Assembly: GCF_002261215.1 (NCBI RefSeq)
Contig: NZ_NEVS01000004.1
Span: 2,976,001-3,040,000, forward strand
Direction of reading: 5' to 3'
DNA length: 64,000 bases
Origin: Bordetella genomosp. 11
GTDB lineage: Bacteria > Pseudomonadota > Gammaproteobacteria > Burkholderiales > Burkholderiaceae_B
The notes under the pieces are model-generated. The model searched no databases, was not told the origin of the DNA, and saw only the letters and a program-made list of their open reading frames with translations. Shown here one piece after another: positions 17,863 to 26,935 of the stretch; within the stretch, counting starts at the first letter, position 1, and every line of letters begins with the position of its first letter. The translations under genes and the position numbers were made by a program.

Positions 17863-18633
17863 TCAAAGCAGCGCGGCGACCGCCGCCGCCTCGTCGCGCA
17901 GGATCGCGGCGATACGCGTGTAGCGTTCATCGTCCATGATGCGGTTGGCCAGCGCGGATACGGCCAATGCGGTATGCGGGGTGCCGGTCCGTGTCGGCAC
18001 CGTCACCGCCACGCCGCTGACATAGGGCAGCACATTGGTGGGCATCAATGCGTACCCGCGCCGCAATGTGTCCGCCACCGCGGCCTCCATCGAGCGCCCG
18101 TACAGTTTCTCGTAAGCGTCCATCTGGCTACGGTTATCGGCCAGGATGGCCTGGCGCTCGCTCGCCGGCAATCCGGCAAGCAGCGCCAGGCCGCCAGCGG
18201 CGGCCCCCAAGGGCCGCCGCGCACCGACATCGATGGTCAGCACCTTCACCGGAAAATTCCCTTCGCGCCGGTCGATGCACACCGAATCCGGTCCGCTGCG
18301 CTGCACCAGATACACGGTGTCGCCGGTCTCGCGCGCGATACGATCCAGCGACGCCGCCGCGATGGACGGCATGGCGATGCCGCGCGCCGCCGCCAGGCCC
18401 AGCTCATAGGTAAATACGCCAAGAAAGTAGCGGCGGTCGCTGTCCTGCTGACGCACCAGCCCCTCCTCGATCAACCCCTGCAGAATGCGCCGCACGGTAG
18501 GCCGCTCCAGCCCCGAATGCAGGGTCAGATCGACCAGCCGCGCCCCCTGGTGGTTGGCGTTGGCGATAAGGCGCAGCAACAGCGCGCTGCGCGCAATCAG
18601 CTGGGTACCGCGAACCTGTATCTGGCTGGGCAT
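17863..18633 (-). CDS. IclR-family regulator
   Basis: A 256-residue regulator. The N-terminal winged helix covers about 10-75 (LLRLIANANHQGARLVDLTLHSGLERPTVRRILQGLIEEGLV). The C-terminal GAF-like effector domain includes VYLVQRSGPDSVCIDRREG and the membrane-proximal RGYALMPTNVLPYVSGVAVTVP. IclR proteins sense aromatic or short-chain acids. It is divergent from a Bug gene across 160 bp, an arrangement typical for control of that transporter component. Confidence 0.93.
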   Translation of the reverse strand: MPSQIQVRGTQLIARSALLLRLIANANHQGARLVDLTLHSGLERPTVRRILQGLIEEGLVRQQDSDRRYFLGVFTYELGLAAARGIAMPSIAAASLDRIARETGDTVYLVQRSGPDSVCIDRREGNFPVKVLTIDVGARRPLGAAAGGLALLAGLPASERQAILADNRSQMDAYEKLYGRSMEAAVADTLRRGYALMPTNVLPYVSGVAVTVPTRTGTPHTALAVSALANRIMDDERYTRIAAILRDEAAAVAALL

Positions 18634-18793
18634 GGCTCGGCATCACGACATTGGAGCGGTCACATTATGGACGTCCCAGCGCATTTACGTGTTTCAACCG
18701 GCGGTACGCTCGCTAGACTTTCCGCAAAGCAGCGCGCGCGACAGCAACGCCAACGCGCGACACAGTCTACATGGCAGACTCGGAGACAGACAC

Positions 18794-19768
18794 ATGCCCA
18801 TGACCCGGCGCGCCATGCTGGCGTACTCGCTCACATCCACGCTGCTGCCCGCTCTGGCCAGGGCGGCCGGCGCGTGGCCGGACCACCAGATCGAAGTGGT
18901 CGTACCGCTGACCGCCGGCGGACCGACCGATCTCTTGGCGCGCATCCTCGCCAAGCCGCTCAGCCAAAGCCTGGGACAGTCCGTCGTCATCCTGAATCGC
19001 CCGGGCGCCGGCGGGGATATCGGCGCCGAGTACGTTGCCAAGTCCCATCCGGACGGCTACACGCTGTTCCTCGGGACATCGGGCCCGCTGTCCATCAACG
19101 CCACGCTCTATGGCAACCTGCCGTTCGATCCCATCAAGGATTTCGCGCCGATCAGCCTGGCGGCCACCGCGCCCTTCGTGGTGGTGGTCAACCCCAAGTC
19201 CAGCTTCAAGACCTTCCAGGACCTGGTCGCGTACGCCAAGGCGCATCCCGGCAAGCTGAACTACGGCCTGGTGCCCGGCAGCGCGGCACACCTGGCCACG
19301 GAGCTGTGCAGGATGAAGGCCGGCATCGATATCACGCAAGTCCCCTACAAGGGCGCGGCGCCCGCCACCAACGACTTGCTGGCCGGGCAGATCGACCTGA
19401 GTTTCGCCTCCACGCCCGGTGTGGTCGGGCTGATCCAGGCCGGCAAGCTGCGCGCGCTGGCCACCACCAGCAAAACGCGATTGCCGCAGTTGCCGGACGT
19501 CCCGACGCTGGCCGAGTCGGGCCTGCCCGGATACGAGGCCAGCGTCTGGTACGGACTGGTCGGCCCTGCCCACCTGCCGGAGGCCATCGTCAAACGCTTG
19601 AACGCCGAAGTCACCAAAGCACTGCGTGACAGGACCGTCATCCAGCAAATGGAGGCGAACTACTTCAACCCGGAGTCCTCGACGCCGGAGCAATTCGCCG
19701 CTTTCATCAAATCGGAATCGGCCAAGTGGGGCGACGTGGTGCGCCGGTCCGGCGCCAAGGTCGGATGA
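18794..19768 (+). CDS. Bug-family (TTT) periplasmic substrate-binding protein, Tat-like signal
   Basis: A 324-residue Bug receptor. The N-terminus MPMTRRAMLAYSLTSTLLPALARAAG has a TRRAML twin-arginine-like motif. Conserved elements include VVPLTAGGPTDLLARILAKPLSQSLGQ, SHPDGYTLFLGTSG, QVPYKGAAPATNDLLAGQI and a C-terminal FIKSESAKWGDVVRRSG. It stands alone between a divergent IclR regulator and the convergent indolepyruvate oxidoreductase gene, whose end lies 12 bp away. A second ATG at 18800 is an alternative start. Confidence 0.93.
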   Translation: MPMTRRAMLAYSLTSTLLPALARAAGAWPDHQIEVVVPLTAGGPTDLLARILAKPLSQSLGQSVVILNRPGAGGDIGAEYVAKSHPDGYTLFLGTSGPLSINATLYGNLPFDPIKDFAPISLAATAPFVVVVNPKSSFKTFQDLVAYAKAHPGKLNYGLVPGSAAHLATELCRMKAGIDITQVPYKGAAPATNDLLAGQIDLSFASTPGVVGLIQAGKLRALATTSKTRLPQLPDVPTLAESGLPGYEASVWYGLVGPAHLPEAIVKRLNAEVTKALRDRTVIQQMEANYFNPESSTPEQFAAFIKSESAKWGDVVRRSGAKVG

Positions 19769-19780
19769 AAGCGCCGGACG

Positions 19781-22700
19781 TCACGCAATGCGGCGGCCCT
19801 CAAGGCCATGCATGGCACCGGCCGGGGCTTCCGTCACCTGCAGCTCCCGCGCAAGTTGCGCGCGATAGCGTTCCACACTGGCGGCCTTGATATGGCCATA
19901 ACCCCGGACCTGCTCGGGCAGCGCGGCGATCCTGACGGCGCGGTCCAGATTGTCCGGGCTTAGCGTGGCCAGCAGCGTGTCGATCGCCTGACGATACTGC
20001 TGGATCAGTTCGCGCTCCATCTTGCGTTCGGCGCTGCGGCCGAACGGATCCAGCCAGGTGCCCCGCAGCCCCTTCATGCGGGCCAGCAGCTTCATTGCCG
20101 ACAGCATGCGCGGCCCGAACGTCATCTTGCGGGGTACACCCGTACGTGGATCCTTGCGCGCGAATACGGGCGGCGCCAGGTGGAACCGCAGCTGGTAATC
20201 GCGGCCCGCGACGCCCTCGAACTGGTCCGCCAATTGCCGCGCGAAACCGCCATCGGTGTACAGGCGCGCGACTTCGTATTCGTCCTTGTAAGCCATCAGC
20301 TTGAATAGATTGCGTGCCACGGCCAGCGCCAGGCGGGACGAACGCCGCGCGCCGGACAGCGCGATCACTTCCCGCTCGCGCTCGGCCACGCGTTCGACGA
20401 ACTGCCGGTACTGCGCGGCATAGGCCGCGTCCTGATACAAGGTCAGGTCCGCAACGCGGCGCTCGATGGCGGCATCCAGGGTTTCGGGCACGCTCAGGTG
20501 AATCACCGATGCGCGAGGTTCCAGCACATCGGCCAACGCCTGCGGCTGATGCGCGGCCAGACGCCCCGCATCGAATGCCGCGCGGTTGGAGGCCACCGCC
20601 ACGCCGTTCAATTCGATCGCGCGCGACAGCGCCTCGTACGTCACGGGCACATCGCCGCGCTGCCACGCATAACCCAGCATGAAAATATTCGACAGGATGC
20701 TGTCGCCGAACAGCGCCAACGCGGCGCCGTGCGCATCGATGGCGGCCGTCCGATGCTCGCCCGCCGCATGTTTTACCTTGGCCAGAAGCGCGTCGGGCCG
20801 CATGGCCGCATCCGGATTCCGCGTGAAATCGGATACCGGCGCCACATAGGTATTCATCGTCACGCGCGTCGCGCCTTTGCGCAGCGCGCCCAGCGCATCG
20901 GGCGCGATGGAGGCCACCGGATCGCACAGGATTGCGGCATCGGCCTGTTGCCAGTCCAGGCGCACGGGACCGCCCTGCATGTGCCGCGGTGCCAACCGGA
21001 TGTGGCTGATGACGGAGCCGCCTTTTTGCGCCAGCCCCGTCAGATCGAGCACCGACGCCGACAACCCTTGCAGATGCGCCGCCATGGACACCAGCGCGCC
21101 GATGGTGATGACGCCCGTCCCGCCCATGCCGGCGACCAGCAGCCGGTAAGGCGCGGATACGGGTTCGACGGCCGGCATGGGCAGGGCCGCGATCAAGGTA
21201 CGCAGGCGGTCCTGCTCGAACGCCGGCGCCGCGCTTTTGCGCAATTTGCCGTCCACGACCGAAACGAAGCTCGGACAGAAACCGTCGGCGCAGGAGTAAT
21301 CCTTATTGCAGCTGGATTGTTCGATCGCGCGCTTGCGGCCATAGGGGGTTTCCAGCGGAACCACCGACAGGCAGTTCGAGGTCGTGCCGCAATCGCCGCA
21401 GCCCTCGCAGACCGCGCTGTTGATGACCATGCGGCGCGGCGGATCGGCCAGCGCGCCCTTCTTGCGGCGGCGGCGCTTTTCGGCCGCACAGGCCTGATCG
21501 TGGATCAGCACGGTAACGCCGCGCACCTCGCGCAGCTCACGCTGCAGCGCGTCCAGCTCCCGGCGATGGTGCACGGTGGCATCCGCCACGTCCACCCCCC
21601 GGTATCTTTCCGGTTCGTCGGTGGTGATGACGATGCGCTCGACGCCCTCGCCCCGCAATTGCCGGCATATCCGCGGCACCGAAATCGCGCCGTCCACCGG
21701 CTGCCCGCCAGTCATGGCTACCGCATCGTTGAACAGAATCTTGTACGTGATGTTGGCCTTGGCCGCGATGGCTTGCCGTATCGCCAGGTACCCCGAATGG
21801 AAGTAAGTGCCTTCGCCCATGTTCTGGAACACGTGCGGGGCCCTTATGTATCGGGACAGGCCGATCCAGTCCGCGCCTTCGCCGCCCATCTGCGTCAGGC
21901 CACCAGTGTCCCGGTCCATCCACGCCGCCATGTAGTGGCAGCCGACGCCGGCCAGGGCCTGGCTGCCTTCGGGGACTTTGGTGGAGGTGTTATGCGGGCA
22001 GCCCGAACAAAAGTACGGACGGCGCCGCATGCCGTCGGCTTCGTTGGACACCGGAGCCGGACAGGCGAATTCCGACGGGTCTATCACTGGCCGCAGATCC
22101 GAGGTCCGGGCAAGCCAGGCCGCCAGCGGTTCGACCAGCAGCGAGGGCCGCAGCTGACCCGCGCAAGGGATCAGCGGATCGCCATCCAGGCCGTTCCTGC
22201 CCACCACGGTGGGGCGGTCGGGCTGGTTGAAGAACAGATCCTTGACCTGGCCTTCCACCACGGCGTTTTTCTCTTCCACCACCAGAATGTGTTTCAGGCC
22301 TTGCGCGAAATGCCGCAGGCGGTCCGCATCCAGCGGCCACGTCACGCCAGGCTTGTAGATCCGCACGGGCGCATCGGCCGTTCCGGTATCGATGCCCAGC
22401 CGCGCCAGCGCCTCCATGGTATCCAGATGCGCCTTGCCGACCATCACGATCCCAAGGGTCGCCTTGGGCGCGGCGCAGACCAGCTTGTCGATCGAATGAC
22501 GGCGGACAAACGCGCGCACCGCTTTCATCCGCGTATTCATGCGCTTTTCCACCGCCAGCGACAGGAACTCGCGAGCCGAGTATTCCAGCTCGCTGGCCGG
22601 AAGCTCCGGATCTTCCGGCATGTCATAGGACGGCACCGGCGCGGGCATGAAGGAACGCCCGCTTTCCACCGTTTCGGAAACGGCCTTGAACGCCACCCAG

Positions 22701-23311
22701 GTGCCCGCATGACGGGACAGCGCCCAGCCGTACAGGCCGAAGGTTTCGTATTCGTCGACCGATGCCGGATGCAACACGGGCATTTGCCATGCGATCAGCG
22801 ATGCTTCGCTGGAATGCGGGATCGACGACGACACTGCCGTGTGATCGTCGCCCACCACGACCAGCACGCCGCCATGGCGCGACGCGCCCGCGGCGGTGCC
22901 ATGATGCAGCGCGTCGCCGGCGCGGTCCACGCCGGGACCCTTGCCATACCAGAGAGAGAACACGCCATCGACCTTGCGGTCCTCGCGCACGCCCGCCTGC
23001 TGCGTGCCCATGATGACGGTGGCGGCCATGTCTTCGTTGATCGCCGGCAGGAAGCCGATCTGGTTGGCGTCGAGGACGTCTTTTGCCTTCCACATGGCCA
23101 TGTCCACGCCGCCCAGCGGCGACCCGCGGTATCCCGACGCGAAGCCGGCGGTGTCCAGGCCCCGCTCGCGGTCCGCTCGCCGCTGAGTCAGCAGCATGCG
23201 CACCAGCGCCTGCGTCCCCGTCAGGAAAATTCGGCCGTCCGTGCGGGTGTAGTTATCGCCGAGCTGGTAGTCCAGGTCCAGGCCAGGATCCGGGAAGGGG
23301 GTGCCGTCCAT
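19781..23311 (-). CDS. Indolepyruvate:ferredoxin oxidoreductase-family protein (fused subunits)
   Basis: A 1176-residue fusion that oxidatively decarboxylates aryl- or branched-chain 2-keto acids to acyl-CoA. Order: N-terminal pyrimidine-binding region with SGYRGSPLGGVD (about 60-70); ThDP-binding region around CSGCPHNTSTKVPEG (about 437) and GGEGADWIG; cysteine cluster CEGCGDCGTTSNC and SCNKDYSCADGFCPSF (about 632-670) for Fe-S binding; gamma domain with GMGGTGVITIGALVS (about 732); and a C-terminal extension typical of proteobacterial fusions. An adjacent divergent Lrp regulator suggests control by an amino acid. The enzyme is large and complete, with no frameshift. Confidence 0.95.
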   Translation of the reverse strand: MDGTPFPDPGLDLDYQLGDNYTRTDGRIFLTGTQALVRMLLTQRRADRERGLDTAGFASGYRGSPLGGVDMAMWKAKDVLDANQIGFLPAINEDMAATVIMGTQQAGVREDRKVDGVFSLWYGKGPGVDRAGDALHHGTAAGASRHGGVLVVVGDDHTAVSSSIPHSSEASLIAWQMPVLHPASVDEYETFGLYGWALSRHAGTWVAFKAVSETVESGRSFMPAPVPSYDMPEDPELPASELEYSAREFLSLAVEKRMNTRMKAVRAFVRRHSIDKLVCAAPKATLGIVMVGKAHLDTMEALARLGIDTGTADAPVRIYKPGVTWPLDADRLRHFAQGLKHILVVEEKNAVVEGQVKDLFFNQPDRPTVVGRNGLDGDPLIPCAGQLRPSLLVEPLAAWLARTSDLRPVIDPSEFACPAPVSNEADGMRRRPYFCSGCPHNTSTKVPEGSQALAGVGCHYMAAWMDRDTGGLTQMGGEGADWIGLSRYIRAPHVFQNMGEGTYFHSGYLAIRQAIAAKANITYKILFNDAVAMTGGQPVDGAISVPRICRQLRGEGVERIVITTDEPERYRGVDVADATVHHRRELDALQRELREVRGVTVLIHDQACAAEKRRRRKKGALADPPRRMVINSAVCEGCGDCGTTSNCLSVVPLETPYGRKRAIEQSSCNKDYSCADGFCPSFVSVVDGKLRKSAAPAFEQDRLRTLIAALPMPAVEPVSAPYRLLVAGMGGTGVITIGALVSMAAHLQGLSASVLDLTGLAQKGGSVISHIRLAPRHMQGGPVRLDWQQADAAILCDPVASIAPDALGALRKGATRVTMNTYVAPVSDFTRNPDAAMRPDALLAKVKHAAGEHRTAAIDAHGAALALFGDSILSNIFMLGYAWQRGDVPVTYEALSRAIELNGVAVASNRAAFDAGRLAAHQPQALADVLEPRASVIHLSVPETLDAAIERRVADLTLYQDAAYAAQYRQFVERVAEREREVIALSGARRSSRLALAVARNLFKLMAYKDEYEVARLYTDGGFARQLADQFEGVAGRDYQLRFHLAPPVFARKDPRTGVPRKMTFGPRMLSAMKLLARMKGLRGTWLDPFGRSAERKMERELIQQYRQAIDTLLATLSPDNLDRAVRIAALPEQVRGYGHIKAASVERYRAQLARELQVTEAPAGAMHGLEGRRIA

Positions 23312-23389
23312 GATGCGAGCTCCTTACGCTGAAGACATGATAGGAGCGCCTGGAAACGCGTTTATTGCGTTATCGGATCGTGCTTTCCC

Positions 23390-23395
23390 TATAAT
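23390..23395 (+). promoter_or_regulatory. -10 promoter element of the Lrp-family gene
   Basis: A perfect TATAAT lies 37 bp upstream of the lrp-like ATG. A weak TTGCGT at 23365-23370 could be the -35 with a 19-bp spacer. The palindrome at 23397-23412 starts one base after this box, so a bound regulator would block initiation. Confidence 0.5.
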
Positions 23396-23396
23396 T

Positions 23397-23412
23397 CGAA
23401 ATGAATATTTCG
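23397..23412. promoter_or_regulatory. Perfect inverted repeat, candidate Lrp/AsnC operator
   Basis: CGAAAT-GAAT-ATTTCG is a perfect 6-bp dyad with a 4-base centre, about the size of Lrp/AsnC half-site pairs. It overlaps the expected transcription start of the regulator gene and lies in the intergenic region shared with the indolepyruvate oxidoreductase gene, so it could serve autoregulation and control of both. Confidence 0.55.
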
Positions 23413-23432
23413 TTTCAGCCAGATTTTCGGAG

Positions 23433-23891
23433 ATGGCCTTGGATAAAACCGATATCGCGATCCTGAAAGCCCTGCAAACGGACGGCCGTGCTTCGGCGCA
23501 GCAATTGTCGGATCAGGTCGGCCTATCGACGGCACCCGTATGGCGCCGGGTCAAGGCACTGGAGTCCGACGGCACGATACTCGGCTACGCCGCGCAGGTG
23601 GATCGCAACAAAGTCGGGTTGCACGGCTGCATGTTCGCGCAGATCAGCCTGGAGCGGCACTCGTCGGAGACCGTGGAAAACTTCGAACGATCGGTGCGCG
23701 ATGCGCCGGAAATCCTGGAGTGCTATGCCGTCACGGGGGATTCGGACTATCTGCTGAAGATACTGGTGGAGAGCCCCGAGGCCTATGACCGGTTCCTGCA
23801 TCGGTTTCTATTCAACTTGCCCGGCATACGGCAAACGCGCACGATCGTGGCGTTGCGGGAAATCAAGCATGAGCAGAGGTTGCCGCTTTGA
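23433..23891 (+). CDS. Lrp/AsnC-family transcriptional regulator
   Basis: A 152-residue protein. The N-terminal helix-turn-helix is at about 4-60 (DKTDIAILKALQTDGRASAQQLSDQVGLSTAPVWRRVKALESDG). The C-terminal RAM ligand domain is at about 65-150, with YAVTGDSDYLLKILV and the closing LPGIRQTRTIVALREIKHEQRLPL. Family members sense amino acids. It is divergent from indolepyruvate oxidoreductase, whose substrates derive from aromatic or branched amino acids, which fits a role in amino-acid catabolism. The start is set at the ATG encoding MALDKTD; upstream in-frame sequence overlaps the promoter. Confidence 0.94.
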   Translation: MALDKTDIAILKALQTDGRASAQQLSDQVGLSTAPVWRRVKALESDGTILGYAAQVDRNKVGLHGCMFAQISLERHSSETVENFERSVRDAPEILECYAVTGDSDYLLKILVESPEAYDRFLHRFLFNLPGIRQTRTIVALREIKHEQRLPL

Positions 23892-24571
23892 TGTGGTGCG
23901 GCCTGATTGCCACTGAATCAAAGCCGCTTTCCAAGTATCCGGTGGGCCTAAAAACCTCGACAGGTCGGCGATGCAGACGACGCATCAGGACATCTCTGGA
24001 GTAGGGCTGTTAGTGGCGACCCGATCGCACTAAGTCCTCCATCGCCCACTAGAGTCTGTACCCGCCATTGGCTTGCTACTTGGCGAAGACGTATCAATAT
24101 CCACCGAGCAAATCACGACCAAGACCTACGTTATCCGGCAAGCGCATACCCGCATTCGTCAGATGATGTGGGGCATACGGTGCCCCCTGGGAGCGCGACG
24201 ACAGAAGTTCCGAACCCTCGTCAAGATGAGCTCTTAAAGCTACTACCCCTGGAAGGTCAGCAAAAGCCCATGAGGACTGCACGAGATCGAGCAACTGCTG
24301 TTTGACGGAATTTACAGACCCCTTTTCGGCGCCCTAAATTTAGTGCTATTGCGATGCAAAAACATGGCGCTGGAGAGGGGCGGCATGGCCGTACTGCTGC
24401 GGCGACCCAAAACCAACGAAGAGGGTGCCGGCTGGCAGTTGCCAGTTGCAAGTTGCGCAACGGGATAGCGCGCCTAGGCTAAAACCAATCAGCAGTGGAG
24501 GACTCCTCAATTCAGTACCATGGCGACGCAAAGCGCAAAAGATAAGCATTACCGATTAGTAACTTTTTGTA
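23892..24571. other. Gene-poor, A/T-richer left part of the island
   Basis: I see no convincing gene here. Base composition drops visibly compared with the flanking genes, and all frames carry frequent stops. Short peptides such as the minus-strand frame 24094-24294 match no family I recognise. This is probably decayed foreign DNA marking the left side of the region that carries the NACHT gene. I did not find a copy of the tRNA-Leu 3' end here that would define an attachment-site repeat. Confidence 0.5.
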
Positions 24572-24600
24572 TTGACTCCGAAACCGAACTCCGCAATCAT
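24572..24600 (+). promoter_or_regulatory. Candidate promoter of the NACHT-type gene
   Basis: TTGACT (24572-24577) resembles a -35 box (5 of 6) and AATCAT (24595-24600) a -10 box (4 of 6), separated by 17 bp. The -10 lies 28 bp upstream of the GTG start and 15 bp upstream of its ribosome site. Confidence 0.4.
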
Positions 24601-24628
24601 CTGCCCTACGAAAACGGAGGATTTTCAA

Positions 24629-26935
24629 GTGGCTTGGGTTGATGATAGAGCGTTCGAAGCTGAGGTCCTGAGAATAGCGCGCGCAAAATGGCCTTCTAGC
24701 GCGCTGCAAGGCGCCACTATGTTAGACGGTAGGGAGCGCGACGGCGTTTTTCAGACAGAAGAAGCGGTGCACTTTATTGAGGCGACCACGTCACGCACAC
24801 AAGACAAGGCCCGAAAAGATTCAAAAAAACTTCATCAAGCGGTCGTTCAGCAGATCAAAGAGACACCACTAAAAGGGGCCCGCGGATGGTTCGTCACTGC
24901 AGAAGAGCCCACTGCAGACCAGAGGAAGGAAGTCGAAAGAACGGGCAAAGGGCAAGTCGTAGCCGTATCTTTTGCACAATTCCAACAGTCTGTGATTGAC
25001 GTCGGCGCATATCTATCGGCACGCATGAACCATGTCTTCGGAAGCGTACTAGATCCGGAAACGAAACAGCCTAATCCTGCAACCGATTATGTTCCGATTA
25101 CCTTAGAAAGCAGGCTCGGGGCAGACAAGTGGACCGTGCGCCAAATTTGCACAGCATTGCAGCGGGGCGAACGACTAGTCCTGACTGGACAATTTGGTGC
25201 AGGCAAGAGTATGACACTGCGTCAAGTCTTCCGCGACTTGCGGGAAGATTACCTCAGTGGTCGCACCGCCCTCTTCCCTGTTTATGTCAATCTTCGTGAG
25301 CACACAGGTCAGATCGATGCGGTCGAAGTCTTAGAGAGACATGCCCGCAAAATTGGCTTTGACTCTCCCGCAAGTCTTGTAAGAGCTTGGCGAGCGAAGT
25401 TCTGCATTCTACTTCTTGATGGCTTTGATGAACTGACGGCATTAGGCGTCCAGCGAGCGACCTTCGGACGACTCCGAACCATCCGTAAGCGTGCGCTAGA
25501 GGCAGTGCGGCAGATCGTGAGAGAAACGCCGCCCGGGGTAGGTGTTATCGTCGCTGGCCGTGACCATTTCTTCGCCGACGAAGCGGAAGCAGAAGACACT
25601 CTTGGCTTGACCGGGCGTATAACTCATCTCACGACATGCGAATTTACTGAAGAGCAGGTCGTCCAGTTCCTTCGACGCCAGCCCGACAACAACCTGCATC
25701 GGTTCCCGCCATGGCTGCCCACTAAGCCACTATTCGTCAGTTATCTAGCGTCAACCGGACTAATTAGCGCGATTGCGGACGGCGAAAAATTTCCGGACGC
25801 CGCAGCGGGATGGGACTATCTCGTCGACCAAATCTGTGATCGTGAAGCTAGAATTGACTCTCGCTATCTCGACGGACCCACGATCCGGAAAATTCTGGGA
25901 CGACTTGCGACGTATGCACGGGCCTCCGATGACGGACTCGGCCCCCTGCGACCTGAGCATCTAAAGCGCGCATACTACGAGGTCTGTGGATTCGAACCAG
26001 ACGATCAGGCATGGCTAATACTCCAACGTTTGCCCGGCTTGGTAATCTACGAAGTGGAAGAGGATTCGCGCAAGTTCATCGATGGAGAAATGGTAGCGGT
26101 CTACCGATCAAGCGACCTCGTGGATTTCGTTCACGATCCGATGGGTGCGCTGGCCAATGCCGACTTCACTGATGCATTTTCCCAATGCGGAACCAGTATC
26201 GGACATCAGGCTGTCGCCATAGCGGCCAGAAAGCTGCAGTACGATCTAACGACACCGAAGTTGCACTCCCTGCTATCGTCCGTTGCGAATAGCTCGGGAC
26301 TAAATGCATTGCGGGCGGACCTCCTCTTATTGGCGATTCACCTTAAGCTGGAAATCCCCTTCCCCACCGCAATAGAAGGGGTGTTCTTTCAACCGGATAC
26401 GCTCGAAATCGACGAGGACCTTCCGGACATCCATGGGGTTACCTTCATAGACTGCTACTTCGAAGAAATCCAACTCGGAGAGTCGGAATCTAAGGTTATG
26501 CCAACCTTCCGCGGATGCGTGGTCCAGCGACTCCTCGGGAGACAGTCCGCAGACGGGCTGCCGCCGGAGCGATTCATACAAACAGAAATCAACCGCTTCG
26601 AAGTAGTCGCCACCACCAACGCCTCGATCCGGGCGGCGGCTGCCCTGACACCTGGGGAGAAGGTATTGCTCACTGTCCTACGCAAGCTATTCGTGCAGAG
26701 CCTAGGGGGGCGTACAGAGCCTGCACTATATCGCGGCCTCGATACAGCAGAGAAGCAGTATGTAGCACCGATCATAAAGATTCTGCAACAGCATGAGCTC
26801 GTCACTCTGATGAACAGGGGAGACGGAACAGTGTGGATACCGGTACGGCGAAAGCTAGACTACATACGCAAGCTCTTGGCGAACCCGTCATCATCGGATT
26901 TGTTATTGGGCGAGGCTCGAGGGTTGTCAGCTTAA
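24629..26935 (+). CDS. NACHT-type STAND NTPase with PD-(D/E)XK nuclease-like N-terminal domain; putative defence protein
   Basis: The GTG at 24629 is chosen because GGAGG (24616-24620) lies 8 bases upstream; the in-frame TTG at 24572 has no ribosome site. The product has 768 residues. Residues 1-130 look like a restriction-endonuclease fold: Asp38 in RDGVF, Glu51 in FIEATTS and a following Lys/Asp-rich helix, with the usual E-x-K read as E-x-T. Walker A GQFGAGKS is at 187-194 and the NACHT-type Walker B ILLLDGFDEL is centred on Asp264-Glu268. A helical STAND arm region follows, then a short beta-rich segment (HGVTFIDCYFEEIQL) and a winged-helix-like C-terminus (about 680-760). No TPR, WD40 or LRR sensor array is obvious. 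Such proteins can act as stand-alone antiphage sensors; function here is inferred. Codon use and base composition differ from neighbouring genes, pointing to transfer. Confidence 0.82.
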   Translation: MAWVDDRAFEAEVLRIARAKWPSSALQGATMLDGRERDGVFQTEEAVHFIEATTSRTQDKARKDSKKLHQAVVQQIKETPLKGARGWFVTAEEPTADQRKEVERTGKGQVVAVSFAQFQQSVIDVGAYLSARMNHVFGSVLDPETKQPNPATDYVPITLESRLGADKWTVRQICTALQRGERLVLTGQFGAGKSMTLRQVFRDLREDYLSGRTALFPVYVNLREHTGQIDAVEVLERHARKIGFDSPASLVRAWRAKFCILLLDGFDELTALGVQRATFGRLRTIRKRALEAVRQIVRETPPGVGVIVAGRDHFFADEAEAEDTLGLTGRITHLTTCEFTEEQVVQFLRRQPDNNLHRFPPWLPTKPLFVSYLASTGLISAIADGEKFPDAAAGWDYLVDQICDREARIDSRYLDGPTIRKILGRLATYARASDDGLGPLRPEHLKRAYYEVCGFEPDDQAWLILQRLPGLVIYEVEEDSRKFIDGEMVAVYRSSDLVDFVHDPMGALANADFTDAFSQCGTSIGHQAVAIAARKLQYDLTTPKLHSLLSSVANSSGLNALRADLLLLAIHLKLEIPFPTAIEGVFFQPDTLEIDEDLPDIHGVTFIDCYFEEIQLGESESKVMPTFRGCVVQRLLGRQSADGLPPERFIQTEINRFEVVATTNASIRAAAALTPGEKVLLTVLRKLFVQSLGGRTEPALYRGLDTAEKQYVAPIIKILQQHELVTLMNRGDGTVWIPVRRKLDYIRKLLANPSSSDLLLGEARGLSA

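Noticed and set aside
20498..23332. 944-codon plus-strand frame opposite the indolepyruvate oxidoreductase gene
   Set aside because: The minus-strand protein has all expected motifs; the plus-strand peptide is His/Arg/Gln-rich shadow sequence.
24094..24294. Short minus-strand frame left of the NACHT gene
   Set aside because: 66 residues with no family resemblance; judged random.
24572..24628. TTG start for the NACHT gene
   Set aside because: No ribosome site precedes it and it falls on a likely -35 box; the GTG at 24629 has GGAGG at good spacing.
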